Part shown: positions 18,711-28,295 of the stretch, in pieces
How the letters are laid out: the number at the start of each line of letters is the position of its first letter
How positions within the stretch are numbered: the stretch's first letter is position 1
NCBI RefSeq assembly: GCF_026735165.1
Contig: NZ_JAPQES010000002.1
Coordinates: forward strand, 313,745 to 377,744
Length of the DNA stretch: 64,000 nucleotides
Source: Clostridium ganghwense
Lineage (GTDB): Bacteria; Bacillota; Clostridia; Clostridiales; Clostridiaceae
Direction: 5' to 3'
Translations under genes and position numbers: made by a program
Notes under the pieces: generated by a model
What the model was told of the DNA's origin: nothing
Databases searched by the model: none
Seen by the model: the letters and a program-made list of their open reading frames with translations, nothing else

Positions 18711-19445
18711 TTATTGTACTTCCATTCTATTCATATACCAGCATCCGTACACAATACCGAAAGTAAACATTGCAACAGCTATTATAACTTGACTTGGTAA
18801 AATTGAAATATCCTTAATAATTCTGTAGTTACCACTTATTAGCATAAGATTAGATATAACTGGTAGTGGAAATGGTATGAATGCTCTCACCATTGGTTCA
18901 CTTAAAAATATAAAACTAGCTATAAGCTGAACACCAATATATATTACTGGAACAATAATCTTTTTGCTTACAAGTGCCAAAGATGCGGTTACTGTAATCA
19001 TAAGCATCTGAAAGAAAAATGCTTTTAAAGTTAGTATTAAATGTTTTATCATAACTGCTGACGTTAGGGTATTTCTAAAAGATATATAACTCATCAATGT
19101 AAGCATAGCAAATTCTACAATATATAATAATAGAGATATTAATATTACGGTAATAATCTTACCTATAAATATCTTCCACCTTGCATGCTTGTATATCATC
19201 ATTGATAGCATTGTATTATTTTTAAATTCCCATATAAACATATACGCAATAATCATATTTACAGCTGCAAGAAAACCATAAGAAAACACTGCTAAGTTCA
19301 CCCAAGTAAATAAACCATCAGCATCTTTCATAACTGCTGTATTTATAGGTACTGAACTGATTTGAATCAGAAGAAATACTCCTACAATTAATGGAATCCA
19401 AATTCTTTTAAACTTTTTCAGTTCGCATATTACAATATTTAACAT
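18711..19445 (-). CDS. ABC-2 type permease subunit
   Basis: 244 residues, six hydrophobic helices, beginning MLNIVICELKKFKRIW (coupling helix). It is the last gene of an ATPase-permease-permease set with a 35-base gap to the previous permease. Homology to BcrB/LanG-type permeases is inferred from length, topology and operon. The substrate is probably a cell-wall-active peptide. Confidence 0.8.
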   Translation of the reverse strand: MLNIVICELKKFKRIWIPLIVGVFLLIQISSVPINTAVMKDADGLFTWVNLAVFSYGFLAAVNMIIAYMFIWEFKNNTMLSMMIYKHARWKIFIGKIITVILISLLLYIVEFAMLTLMSYISFRNTLTSAVMIKHLILTLKAFFFQMLMITVTASLALVSKKIIVPVIYIGVQLIASFIFLSEPMVRAFIPFPLPVISNLMLISGNYRIIKDISILPSQVIIAVAMFTFGIVYGCWYMNRMEVQ

Positions 19446-19480
19446 AATAAACCTCCCAATTAAAGATAATTTCCATATTC

Positions 19481-20236
19481 TTAATAAATATTAGCTTTTC
19501 TGTAAAATAGAATACATCCTGTAATACCTATAATAAATATATAAATCCCTAAATATATATCATTGTTATTTATTACCATATTTACTGGTATAGGAACTTC
19601 ACATATAGGTGTTCTAAGCTTTGCAACAGGTGATGCTGGTAAAATTGAAAATATATAATCGCTATACTTACTTTCTAAAATATAATGTACATTTCCTATT
19701 ATTAATACTACAGAATAAATTGATGAAATAATCATACTTTTACCTATTAAAGATACTAAAATTGCCAGTGGAATCAGCGCTACTTGAAAAATAAATGAAA
19801 TTATAAATATTTTAAAATGATTTATAAGAGGCTCTACTGTTAAAGGAGTTTTCAAAAAAATAATTCCTCCTAAAACTATAAAAATATAACTCATTACATA
19901 AATAATAGCGATGACTAATATACTCATGAAAAATTTATTAATTAAAGCTCCGAATCTACCATTAGGATAAGTAAATGCTATAGGGGCTGTTTTATACCTG
20001 AATTCTCGAATAAATATAATTGCAATAACATTTGAAATCACTAATGTAAAAAATATGCTAAAGGCTATAAATTCAAATTTAAAAAAGTATCCGTACCAAT
20101 TTAAAGAAGATACCATTTGTTTATTCATTGTACTAAACTGTAAACAAATAAAACCAACTAATAAAATAGTGATATAGTATCCCGTTCTTTTTAGTTTCAA
20201 AAATTCACTATATAATCCATCAAACACTTTGTCCAC
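19481..20236 (-). CDS. ABC-2 type permease subunit
   Basis: 251 residues with six hydrophobic helices and the N-terminal motif YSEFLKLKRTGYY, typical of the BcrB/LanE permease group. Its start overlaps the 3' end of the ATPase gene by 17 bases, indicating tight translational coupling. Confidence 0.82.
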   Translation of the reverse strand: MDKVFDGLYSEFLKLKRTGYYITILLVGFICLQFSTMNKQMVSSLNWYGYFFKFEFIAFSIFFTLVISNVIAIIFIREFRYKTAPIAFTYPNGRFGALINKFFMSILVIAIIYVMSYIFIVLGGIIFLKTPLTVEPLINHFKIFIISFIFQVALIPLAILVSLIGKSMIISSIYSVVLIIGNVHYILESKYSDYIFSILPASPVAKLRTPICEVPIPVNMVINNNDIYLGIYIFIIGITGCILFYRKANIY

Positions 20237-21140
20237 CTCCAGTAAGTCTTACAAAGTAATCTTCAAGAGTATCATTCATAACATTAACCTCATAAACATC
20301 TACGCCTTGTGAAATCATTTTTCTTGCAACATCATTTGACTTATCAAGCATCTCGTATACTCTAATTTTATTTGGATCTGTTACTTCATAATCACTAATA
20401 TTCATTGATTTTTCTAAAATAGTTACTGCTTTTTTATCATCGCTAACTTTTAAATTAATATAATGTCTATTCTTCTTCTCAAAGTTGCTGTAATCAATCT
20501 CCTCCAATAGCTTTCCTTTATGAATAATACCAATCTTTGTTGCAAGCTGTTGTATTTCTCCAAGTATATGACTTGATATAAGTATTGTTATCTCTTTCTT
20601 TTTATTAAGCTCTAATAAAGTTTCTCTCATCTCCTTAATACCCACTGGATCAAGACCATTAGTTGGTTCATCAAGAATAAGAAGTTCTGGTTTATGGAGA
20701 AGCGCCCTTGCGACTCCCAATCTTTGCTTCATACCTAAAGAGTATTTCTTAATCATTTTCTTTTTAATATCATAATTAGTAAGTCCAACAATTTCTAAAG
20801 CTTCATCCACATATTCCTTATTAGGAATTCCCATCAATCTTCTATGAATATCAAGATTCTCTCTTGCGGTTAAGTTTGGATAAAAACCTGGTGTTTCAAT
20901 TATTGCCCCTATTCTTCCAAACACAGATCTATCTCCCATCTTTTTTCCGAAAAGCTCATATTCTCCTTTTGTTGGAGAAATAAGTCCCATTAGCATTCTC
21001 AAAGTTGTTGTCTTACCTGCACCATTTCTTCCTAAAAATCCGTATATCTCTCCTTTTTTAATGTTCATATTAATATTATCAACTACAGCTGTAGCACCAT
21101 ATTTTCTTGTAAGATTATAGGTTTTTAATATATTTTCCAT
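20220..21140 (-). CDS. ABC ATPase, BcrA type (306 aa)
   Basis: Walker A GRNGAGKTTT, signature YSLGMKQRLG, Walker B LLILDEPTNGLDP, switch ISSH. The roughly 75-residue C-terminal extension after the ATPase core is as in bacitracin-resistance BcrA proteins. The gene lies downstream of an RR-HK pair and a near-palindrome at 21169-21213. A bacitracin/lantibiotic export role is a family-level inference. Confidence 0.92.
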   Translation of the reverse strand: MENILKTYNLTRKYGATAVVDNINMNIKKGEIYGFLGRNGAGKTTTLRMLMGLISPTKGEYELFGKKMGDRSVFGRIGAIIETPGFYPNLTARENLDIHRRLMGIPNKEYVDEALEIVGLTNYDIKKKMIKKYSLGMKQRLGVARALLHKPELLILDEPTNGLDPVGIKEMRETLLELNKKKEITILISSHILGEIQQLATKIGIIHKGKLLEEIDYSNFEKKNRHYINLKVSDDKKAVTILEKSMNISDYEVTDPNKIRVYEMLDKSNDVARKMISQGVDVYEVNVMNDTLEDYFVRLTGGGQSV

Positions 21141-21168
21141 TGTTTTTCCTCCATTTTAATTAAATAAT

Positions 21169-21213
21169 TAAGGATTACCCCTCATTTATATACATAATAA
21201 GGGATAATCCTTA
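21169..21213. promoter_or_regulatory. Near-perfect inverted repeat before the BcrA-type gene
   Basis: Arms TAAGGATTACCCCT and AAGGGATAATCCTTA with one central mismatch, separated by 16 bases, 29 bases upstream of the ATPase start. It is a candidate operator for the adjacent response regulator or a leader hairpin. Confidence 0.65.
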
Positions 21214-21317
21214 AATCTAAACTACATAATTATTACAAATTTATTAAATCTTTTTTCGATATTTAATAGATATTATGTAATTAAACTTACCAAATAGTTT
21301 ATCTGTAACTCTTCTTC

Positions 21318-22229
21318 TTAACTATTATTCTTAGGCAGCTTTACTGTAAAAATTGTTTTCTCATAGGGTATACTTTCAACCGTTATTCTTCCATTCATGT
21401 CCTCAACTAGCTTTTTTACTATACTAAGTCCAAGTCCACTGCCTTGAAGATTTCTGTTTCTAGACTTTTCTGCTGTGTACAATCTATCAAAAATATAAGG
21501 AAGCTGATTTTTATCAATACCTTTTCCTTTATCCCATATACTGAGCTTTACCCATTGCTTATCCACTTTTAAATCAATGCCCATAACTTTTCCTTCATAT
21601 CCATATTTCAAACTATTTGAAATAAGATTTATTATAATTCTATTTGTATAGTTTTTATCTCCAAAAGCAAAAATCTCTTCATCACCTATATTTATCTCAG
21701 GAGTTATATTTCTTTCATTTATTTCATTCATAAAAGTAATTATATTCTGTCTTACTATCTCAGATATATTAAACTTTTCAATAGTTATCTCCACATCATT
21801 ACATTCAAGCTTTGCCATTTGAAAAAACTCTTCCATAAGCTCTTTTAAAGCAGTCCCTCTTTCTCTAATAATGCTAATATATTCTTCTTGTTTTTCTGGT
21901 GTAATAGAATTATCTAAAAGAAGGTCAACATATCCCATAAGAGCAGTAAGTGGTGTTCTTATGTCATGTGAAATATTTGAAATCATTTTTTGGTGCTGTT
22001 CTTTATAATTTTTATTATCAATAGAAATACGCTGATATCTATCAAGGAAAATATTAATCTGCTTTACCAATTCCTTTTTATCTACACTTAGATTATAAAA
22101 CTTTATTCTTTCTCTTGAATTTTCTTTTAGAATATCTTTTAATTTTACAGTAATCATTTTAGTTTTTCTTTTATCATTAAATAATAATATGGATAATATG
22201 ATAATAATAATTATTAATAACCAATTCAT
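21318..22229 (-). CDS. Sensor histidine kinase (one TM)
   Basis: 303 residues: a single N-terminal TM (about 3-17), a coiled linker, HisKA with His88 in SNISHDIRTPLTALMGY, and HATPase_c with NLISNSLKYG, DKGKGID and GSGLGLSIVKK. No external sensor loop, so the signal may come through the ABC partner. It overlaps the stop of the regulator gene by four bases (ATGA). Confidence 0.91.
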   Translation of the reverse strand: MNWLLIIIIIILSILLFNDKRKTKMITVKLKDILKENSRERIKFYNLSVDKKELVKQINIFLDRYQRISIDNKNYKEQHQKMISNISHDIRTPLTALMGYVDLLLDNSITPEKQEEYISIIRERGTALKELMEEFFQMAKLECNDVEITIEKFNISEIVRQNIITFMNEINERNITPEINIGDEEIFAFGDKNYTNRIIINLISNSLKYGYEGKVMGIDLKVDKQWVKLSIWDKGKGIDKNQLPYIFDRLYTAEKSRNRNLQGSGLGLSIVKKLVEDMNGRITVESIPYEKTIFTVKLPKNNS

Positions 22230-22933
22230 GCTCTATTACCTACCAATTTATATCCTATACCCCAAACAGTTTCTATAAGTTTAGGGTTATTAGAATCATC
22301 TTCAATCTTTCTTCTAATCCTTCTCATATGTACTGTTACCGTATTATAATCCGATAAAAATTCTTCTCCCCATACACTGTCATATATCTGAACTTTGGTA
22401 AATACTCTGTTTGGATTTTCAAAGAAAAGCTGAAGAATTTTCATTTCCTTTGCAGTAAGTGTAAGTTCCTTTCCTCCTTTGGTAACTGTGTAATTATTCA
22501 TATCAAATTTCACATCACCATACTGATATATCTTCTTATCTCCACTGGTTTTAGTTTCATTATAATATATTGCTCTTCTTATATTACACTTAACCCTTGC
22601 TATAAGCTCTGGTACTGAAAAAGGCTTTACAATATAATCGTCAGCCCCCATACCAAGTCCTATTATTTTATCACTGTCCTCTCCCTTTGCAGAAAGTATT
22701 ATGATAGGTACTTTGCTTTTTTCCCTAATTCTCCTCATGGCCTCAATCCCGTCCATAACAGGCATCATAATATCCATAATTATCATATGGTACTCTTCAC
22801 CTTGAAACTTTTCCACACCTTCAAGACCATGAAAAGCTTGTCCAACATAGTATCCTTCCTTTATTAATGCTTCTTTTATCATATTATTTATATTAACGTC
22901 ATCTTCTACAATTAATATCTTTAAAGTTTCCAT
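22226..22933 (-). CDS. OmpR-family response regulator
   Basis: 235 residues: receiver with Asp54 (IMDIMMPVMDG), acidic pair 11-12 and KPFSVPE; winged-helix domain ending WGIGYKLVGNRA. It is the first gene of RR-HK-ATPase-permease-permease. The likely targets are the ABC genes behind the palindrome at 21169-21213. Confidence 0.92.
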   Translation of the reverse strand: METLKILIVEDDVNINNMIKEALIKEGYYVGQAFHGLEGVEKFQGEEYHMIIMDIMMPVMDGIEAMRRIREKSKVPIIILSAKGEDSDKIIGLGMGADDYIVKPFSVPELIARVKCNIRRAIYYNETKTSGDKKIYQYGDVKFDMNNYTVTKGGKELTLTAKEMKILQLFFENPNRVFTKVQIYDSVWGEEFLSDYNTVTVHMRRIRRKIEDDSNNPKLIETVWGIGYKLVGNRA

Positions 22934-23119
22934 AATATCACCTTGTATAATAAATTATATTAAAAATTCATTATACATTTTCCTTTCATAATGTTTTTAT
23001 TATAATGTTTCCATATATACAATTAAACACAAAAGCATATTATAATTATACAAAGTATTAAGATATTTTTCTATATGCTTTACCAGTTTTCAACTATTAA
23101 CACTTTTTTATGAAAAGTA

Positions 23120-23155
23120 AAAGCACTAGCTCTAAAAAATAATAGCTAATGCTTT
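23120..23155 (-). terminator. Hairpin after the MATE remnant
   Basis: AAGCATTAGCT/AGCTAGTGCTT on the minus strand with a T-rich tail, about 30 bases after the remnant's stop. Confidence 0.6.
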
Positions 23156-23184
23156 AAATCCTTATACAAGTTTATAATATTTCT

Positions 23185-23388
23185 TTAACACTTTGCCGTT
23201 GATTCTATATCACATTTAAAATTATCTTTTTTTAATAATACTTTAAAATAGCAAAATCCTGCTATAGCTGCAGCAATATGACTTATTAGAACAGCAATCC
23301 AAATTCCATTTAATCCCCATTTACTTATGGATAATAACTTTGCTAATGGCATACGAACAACAATATAGTAGAAAATCATTACAAACAT
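23185..23388 (-). pseudogene. C-terminal remnant of a MATE efflux transporter
   Basis: Only 67 codons remain. The segment KWGLNGIWIAVLISHIAAA followed by a last TM helix and a short polar tail matches the end of NorM/MATE-family exporters, which are normally about 450 residues with twelve TM helices. The 5' nine tenths are absent: the esterase gene lies directly upstream. It is probably a deletion product with no function. Confidence 0.72.
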
Positions 23389-23419
23389 AGAAGAAGATTT
23401 AGATATTTTTCATAATATA

Positions 23420-24211
23420 TTAACATCCATAAAATTTTAAATATTTTTCAAGATTTGATTGTATATATTCAACACTGTGATTACCAGGGAATACATGGTT
23501 TTGAGAATTTATCCCTTTTTCTTTCAACATTTTATGTAAAATTGAACAGCCCTCATAAAATTTACCTTCATCCTTATCTCCAGCATCAAGATAGACATCA
23601 ATATCAGAAGAAATATTATTGTTTCTTGCAATATATATTGGATCATATTTTTCCCATACACCCATGTCTTTATAATATGGTTTGTCTTCCTGGTCAAGTT
23701 CCAGTTCCAATGCAGGCATATGTCCTCCTACTTTTGAAAACATATGCTGATGTCGAAATGTATTGTGAAGAGCTACATAGCCCCCAGCAGATACCCCCCC
23801 TATATATCTTCCTTTTCTATCTTTTATAGTATTGAAAGTTTTATCTGTTAAAGGTACTATCTCTTTCATAAAGTAATCTTCATACATTCCTAAATTTATG
23901 ATTCTATTATTATCTCCAGGATCAGACACCTCTTTACAGATTAAGGATGAATTCAACCCACGGCTGTTTTCAAGTCTTGGACAGACAATTATCATAGGCT
24001 TAATTTCCCCATCTTTTATCATTCGATCAGCTTTAGTATTTATATCTATTTCAAACATTACATTTTCACTCCCACTTCTTCCATGTAGAAAATATAATAC
24101 AGGTAGAGGAGTTAAACTATTATAGCATTCAGGTAAATACACCAATATTGACATTTCTTTACCAAGTACATCGCTATAAAAACTTACTTTTTCTACTTTT
24201 GATTTATTCAT
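23420..24211 (-). CDS. Esterase-family alpha/beta hydrolase
   Basis: 263 residues, no signal peptide, so cytosolic. Nucleophile elbow GGVSAGGYVA with Ser141, oxyanion region YFLHGRSGSEN (40-50), acid in DAGDKDEGK and catalytic His in FPGNHSVEYI near the C terminus. It belongs to the EstA/enterochelin-esterase/FrmB group of acyl-ester hydrolases; the substrate is unknown. It is divergently placed from an AraC-type regulator, which probably controls it. Confidence 0.84.
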   Translation of the reverse strand: MNKSKVEKVSFYSDVLGKEMSILVYLPECYNSLTPLPVLYFLHGRSGSENVMFEIDINTKADRMIKDGEIKPMIIVCPRLENSRGLNSSLICKEVSDPGDNNRIINLGMYEDYFMKEIVPLTDKTFNTIKDRKGRYIGGVSAGGYVALHNTFRHQHMFSKVGGHMPALELELDQEDKPYYKDMGVWEKYDPIYIARNNNISSDIDVYLDAGDKDEGKFYEGCSILHKMLKEKGINSQNHVFPGNHSVEYIQSNLEKYLKFYGC

Positions 24212-24355
24212 TTTTGTACCACCTCATTTGAAATTTTTAACTTAAATCGTTATGTTTACAATAGAATGCACTTGTATTATAATAGTTATATTTGCAATAT
24301 AATTCAAGAATTGTATTGCTGAAATTTAGCACAATTTTGACATGAGGGTATAGAT

Positions 24356-25228
24356 ATGAAAAATTTGCAAACTTATTATTATAAAAAAATGCCAGATCCA
24401 AATTTGGGTATAGATATATTCCTAGCAGAAAACTTTAAGAAGGGAAGAAAATTTAATACACATTGGCATGAAAATATGCAACTATATTTTTTTACTAAAG
24501 GTAAGGCTTTAGTTGAATGTAATAAAAACCGCTACTATGTTACAACTGGCAGTATTGTAGTCATTAACAATAATGAACTACATTCCCTTGAAAGTTTAAG
24601 TGACGATCTGAAGTTTTATACAATTCGTATCGATTCTTCATTCCTGTTCAGTAATCAAGTTGATTTATGCCAGACAAAATTCCTTTCACCTCTGTCACAA
24701 AATCAAATATCTTTTCAAAATTTAATTGAAAATGACAAACAGATATTGGACTGTGTCACCATAACAATACAAGAATATTTTTCGAGGAAAATCGGGTATG
24801 AACTTGCTGTAAAATCTTTCATTTACCAATTAATCGTCCTCCTATTAAGAAAATACATTAGTAAATTTCTAACTAGAAAAGAACTTATTTCAAAAGCAAA
24901 TAATTTGAAACGTTTTGATTTGATTTTTAAATATATAGACACCAATTACTCTAAAAAAATAGCTACTTCTGATCTTGCAAATATTGTGCATATCAGTACC
25001 TATCATTTTTGCAGAATTTTTAAGCAAATGACAGGTAAGACAACTACAGATTATATTAATGGAATAAGACTGGAAAAGGCTGTTGACTATTTGAATAAAG
25101 GCGATCTGAATATAACTGAAATAGCATTAAGATGTGGATTTGATAGTGTAAATTATTTTAGCCGTTTATTTAAAAGGTATTATAATGTTTCACCAACAAA
25201 ATTTAAAGAAACTAATTTCAAACGATAA
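24356..25228 (+). CDS. AraC-family transcriptional regulator
   Basis: 290 residues: an N-terminal cupin sensor (THWHENMQLYFFTKGKALVE, about 39-58) and a C-terminal double helix-turn-helix (HISTYHFCRIFKQMTGKTT and CGFDSVNYFSRLFKRYYNVS). The cupin suggests a small-molecule ligand, often a sugar or aromatic. The 144-base divergent spacing to the esterase gene suggests it regulates that gene. Confidence 0.9.
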   Translation: MKNLQTYYYKKMPDPNLGIDIFLAENFKKGRKFNTHWHENMQLYFFTKGKALVECNKNRYYVTTGSIVVINNNELHSLESLSDDLKFYTIRIDSSFLFSNQVDLCQTKFLSPLSQNQISFQNLIENDKQILDCVTITIQEYFSRKIGYELAVKSFIYQLIVLLLRKYISKFLTRKELISKANNLKRFDLIFKYIDTNYSKKIATSDLANIVHISTYHFCRIFKQMTGKTTTDYINGIRLEKAVDYLNKGDLNITEIALRCGFDSVNYFSRLFKRYYNVSPTKFKETNFKR

Positions 25229-25279
25229 AATGGTTAGTAAATATGATAGCTGGAGATTTAAACATATCAAAACAAAATA

Positions 25280-25322
25280 AAAAGAATACACAGTATATTT
25301 TCATTATACTCTGCATTCTTTA
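25280..25322. terminator. Hairpin between convergent genes
   Basis: AAAGAATACACAGTATA pairs with TATACTCTGCATTCTTT with two mismatches. It lies between the AraC-type gene and the secreted repeat protein and may serve both strands. Confidence 0.5.
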
Positions 25323-25327
25323 CACAC

Positions 25328-27292
25328 TTACTTTACAGTGAATTCCATTCTTAATGGTGATTTATATATTTCACCCTCTGCTGTCTTCACATTTTGTACA
25401 AATAAGTAATATGTTTTACCAGTCTCCCATATTGGTTTGCAATCATAATTTATTAATATTGATTTACCCGAATCACTTAATTTTATATCAATACCATCTA
25501 GTCTGTTTCCGCCACTAGGATCTGTACTTATAAATACATTATCATTATTTACAGATACCCCTTCTATACTTTTGTTAAAATTAATTTTCCAACGCTTAGA
25601 TTTATCTTTTATACTTTTCTTCTCTTTGAATTTTCTCCAATTTGTTACTTTATCTTTTGATGTTAAGTCACCATTATATATAAAGAATAACTGCATATTC
25701 ATATAACAAGCACCAAATTCTGTAGCTCCATGAGCTCCACCATATTCTGAGTTAAGCTCAAATGTTATAGTTTTTGTATTTGCAGGTACCTTCGCATCCA
25801 AATTATATTTTTTTCCGTTATTAGACTCTCCAGAATGATCGCGTTTGATTAAATAATTTTTATGATTATTGTAATCTGTTGTGTAAATTGTAAGTATTGG
25901 TCTTTCATACCCCACTCTTTTACCATCATTCCAAATATAATCTTTTACGTGGTGTTGATACCATGAATCACTATCTGATTTAAATTTCATTTCAAATTTC
26001 CCTTTATTAATTAACTGTTTATATTCACTTAAATCAAATACATAAGTAACTTCAAATGGATTATTTCCATCCTTACTTGATATTCTATCAGATGTAACAT
26101 TAGCATTCTTTTCATAAGTAGGGTTTGCACTCTCAAAATTATTTTTTTCACCTAAAACAGGTTTATTTATATAAGTATCTTCTTCATTTGCTTTATCTTT
26201 GAAGGACAGAAACACATTATGGTAGTAAGCACCAAATCCTGTACTTTTATAATCTCCAGCAGCTGCTGAGTCAAACTCAAATTTTATTATTTTTGTGCCT
26301 GCAGGTAATGTGCCCTTCCAAGCATAGTCTTTTCCGTCATTAGACCCTTCAGGAGAATCGTGATTGATTAAATAAGTTGTTATATCATCCCTATCGTTAT
26401 CGTAAACGTAATCCATTGTGTAAACTGAAAGCATCGGTCTTTCATAACCCCATTTTTGAGTCACTCTACCCAAAAATTTTTTTTCATTTTTACACCATGA
26501 ATCACTACCTGCTCTAAAATCCATTTCAAATTTACCCTCATTAATTGACTTCTCGTATTTACTTAAATCAAATACATAAATAACTTTAAATGGATTATTT
26601 CCATCTCTACTTGTTATGTTGCCTAATCTAATATTAGCATTCTCTTCATAAGTAGGTTTTGCACTCTCAAAATTATTTTTTTCACCTAAAACAGGTTTAC
26701 TTGCATAAGTATATTCTTTATCTGCTTTATCTTTGAAGGACAAAAACATATTATGGTAATCAGCACCAAATCCTGTACCTCTATAATCTCCAGCAGCTTT
26801 TGAGTCAAACTCAAATTTTACTATTTTTGTGTTTGCAGGTAAACTATCTTTCCACTTATAGACTTCTCCGGTATTAGACTCTCCAGAATCATCGCGGTAG
26901 ATTAAATAACTTTTATTATTATTGTAATCCATTGTGTAAACTGAAAGCACCGGTCTTTCATAAGCCCATTTTTTACTCCCAATACCCAAAGTACCTTTTT
27001 TTTCGTTTTGATACCATGAATCACTATCTGCTCTAAAATCCATTTCAAATTTACCATCATTAATTGACTGCTTATACTTACTTAAATCAAATTCATAAAC
27101 AACACTAAATGGATTATTTCCATCATGACTTGTTATCTTGTCTGATGTAACATCCGCATTATTTTTCACAATAGGTGTTGCAGTTTGAAAATTATTTTTT
27201 CCACCTACATCAGGTTCATCTGCATAAACTTCTAAAACTCCAAAACAAAATGCAAATAAAATAAACATTAAACCTACAACTATTTTTTTCAA
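25328..27292 (-). CDS. Secreted protein with three repeated domains and an Ig-like C-terminus
   Basis: About 654 residues from the TTG at 27292, chosen because GGGGAGG lies six bases upstream and a Sec signal peptide begins there (KKIVVGLMFILFAFCFGVL, cut after VYA). Three domains of about 170 residues follow. Each opens with KNNF plus (Q/E)(T/S)A and contains a DGNNPF motif, KFEM, DSW, YERP and FGA. The tail resembles SbsA-type Ig domains (NKSIEGVSVNN ... FTVK). No sortase motif or cell-wall repeat was seen. The repeats have diverged, so the duplication is not recent. Function is unknown; surface or matrix binding is a guess. Confidence 0.72.
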   Translation of the reverse strand: MKKIVVGLMFILFAFCFGVLEVYADEPDVGGKNNFQTATPIVKNNADVTSDKITSHDGNNPFSVVYEFDLSKYKQSINDGKFEMDFRADSDSWYQNEKKGTLGIGSKKWAYERPVLSVYTMDYNNNKSYLIYRDDSGESNTGEVYKWKDSLPANTKIVKFEFDSKAAGDYRGTGFGADYHNMFLSFKDKADKEYTYASKPVLGEKNNFESAKPTYEENANIRLGNITSRDGNNPFKVIYVFDLSKYEKSINEGKFEMDFRAGSDSWCKNEKKFLGRVTQKWGYERPMLSVYTMDYVYDNDRDDITTYLINHDSPEGSNDGKDYAWKGTLPAGTKIIKFEFDSAAAGDYKSTGFGAYYHNVFLSFKDKANEEDTYINKPVLGEKNNFESANPTYEKNANVTSDRISSKDGNNPFEVTYVFDLSEYKQLINKGKFEMKFKSDSDSWYQHHVKDYIWNDGKRVGYERPILTIYTTDYNNHKNYLIKRDHSGESNNGKKYNLDAKVPANTKTITFELNSEYGGAHGATEFGACYMNMQLFFIYNGDLTSKDKVTNWRKFKEKKSIKDKSKRWKINFNKSIEGVSVNNDNVFISTDPSGGNRLDGIDIKLSDSGKSILINYDCKPIWETGKTYYLFVQNVKTAEGEIYKSPLRMEFTVK

Positions 27293-27449
27293 ATTAAACC
27301 TCCCCTTTTCATTTACATAATAGCCACTTGCAAAACCCCTAAACCCGTTAGGGTTCAAGGCTTTTCAAGCTTTATCAAAAAGGATTTCCCTCACTTTATG
27401 TCGAATATATATAATAACCACAAAATATAAATTCAAGGAGGTACCCTTT

Positions 27450-27727
27450 ATGATTAATTTCAAAAATCAAATTCATCTTTGTGATATTTACGAAGAGGTC
27501 GTAGACTGCTTTCAAGAAGATAAGCCTAAATATTTCGGATCTCTTTTAACTATAAAGATTCTAATATTATTCCACATAAGGTTGCTTGTAGTAAAATACT
27601 TAAACAAACATATGCCAATCCTGAAATTAAACTTTCTTATATCAATGGTCATTATTGTTATACACTTAAAGCAACTACTCTTCCATTAATTTTATTAATC
27701 ATAAAATTTCACTCCTTTTCAGCATAA
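27450..27727 (+). pseudogene. Transposase fragment (frameshifted)
   Basis: The first frame starts MINFKNQIHLCDIYEEVVDC with an AGGAGG site, which resembles the N terminus of clostridial IS1182/IS4-like transposases. After about 35 codons the similarity continues in another frame (IIPHKVACSKILKQTYANPE, then SYINGHYCYTLKATTLPLI) to a stop at 27727. No inverted repeats or DDE residues remain. It is debris of an insertion sequence. Family assignment is tentative. Confidence 0.5.
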
Positions 27728-27834
27728 AGTTTCGTATTTATATCCGTATTTGAAAATTCCTAGTTTATTCTACAATATTATACTTTTATAATACTATTTC
27801 ATTCTGAATAAATTCTGAATATAAAAAAGACAGA

Positions 27835-27972
27835 TTATATATCTGCCATAAGTTTTTTGTACAAATCTTTTATTTCCCATTTAGGCTCAATTCCTAGTTC
27901 ACTTTTTAGTATTTTATTACCAATAAATGATTTAGTTATTGACTTGTTAATAAATATATATGCATATTCCTA
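27835..27972 (-). pseudogene. Possible 3' gene remnant
   Basis: A 45-codon minus-strand frame without a start ends KSELGIEPKWEIKDLYKKLM plus ADI and a stop. The wording resembles the end of NAD-dependent epimerase/dehydratase proteins, but the match is short and could be chance. A stop codon directly upstream shows it is not a gene now. Confidence 0.25.
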
Positions 27973-28081
27973 GAAATATTATTACAATTATATAGTATAT
28001 AAGCTTTAATTTACTTTCTTCATTTCCTAATATAATTTTACCTATATCAATCCTCTAGATATAACTACAGCATCCTAAATC

Positions 28082-28168
28082 ATTTTCAATTCTCTGTACT
28101 TTGATCTTGAGTTTTACACTTCTAACAGGATGTGCTCCTAAGAAAGAAACTCAACTAAAAAAAGTATA
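28082..28168 (+). pseudogene. Remnant of the lipoprotein signal-peptide region (copy A)
   Basis: ATTTTCAATTCTCTGTACTT through ACAGGATGTGCTCCTAAGAA and on to CAACTAAAAAAAGT matches codons about 9-36 of the binding-protein gene at 43822. It has no start codon and runs into a stop. It is the leftmost of four copies of this region. Confidence 0.75.
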
Positions 28169-28176
28169 AATAATTC

Positions 28177-28217
28177 AAAAAAGCCTAACAGACTCATAAA
28201 TTCTATTAGACTTTTTT
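28177..28217 (-). terminator. Terminator of the AAA protein gene
   Basis: Minus-strand stem of about 16 bases with two mismatches (AAAAAAGTCTAATAGA/TCTGTTAGGCTTTTTT) ending in T6, about 80 bases after the gene. Confidence 0.65.
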
Positions 28218-28295
28218 ATTCTACAACTATAATATTAATTTTTAATATATTTAGACATATACTTCAAATCATTCTCAAAAATTTAAATATTCTCT

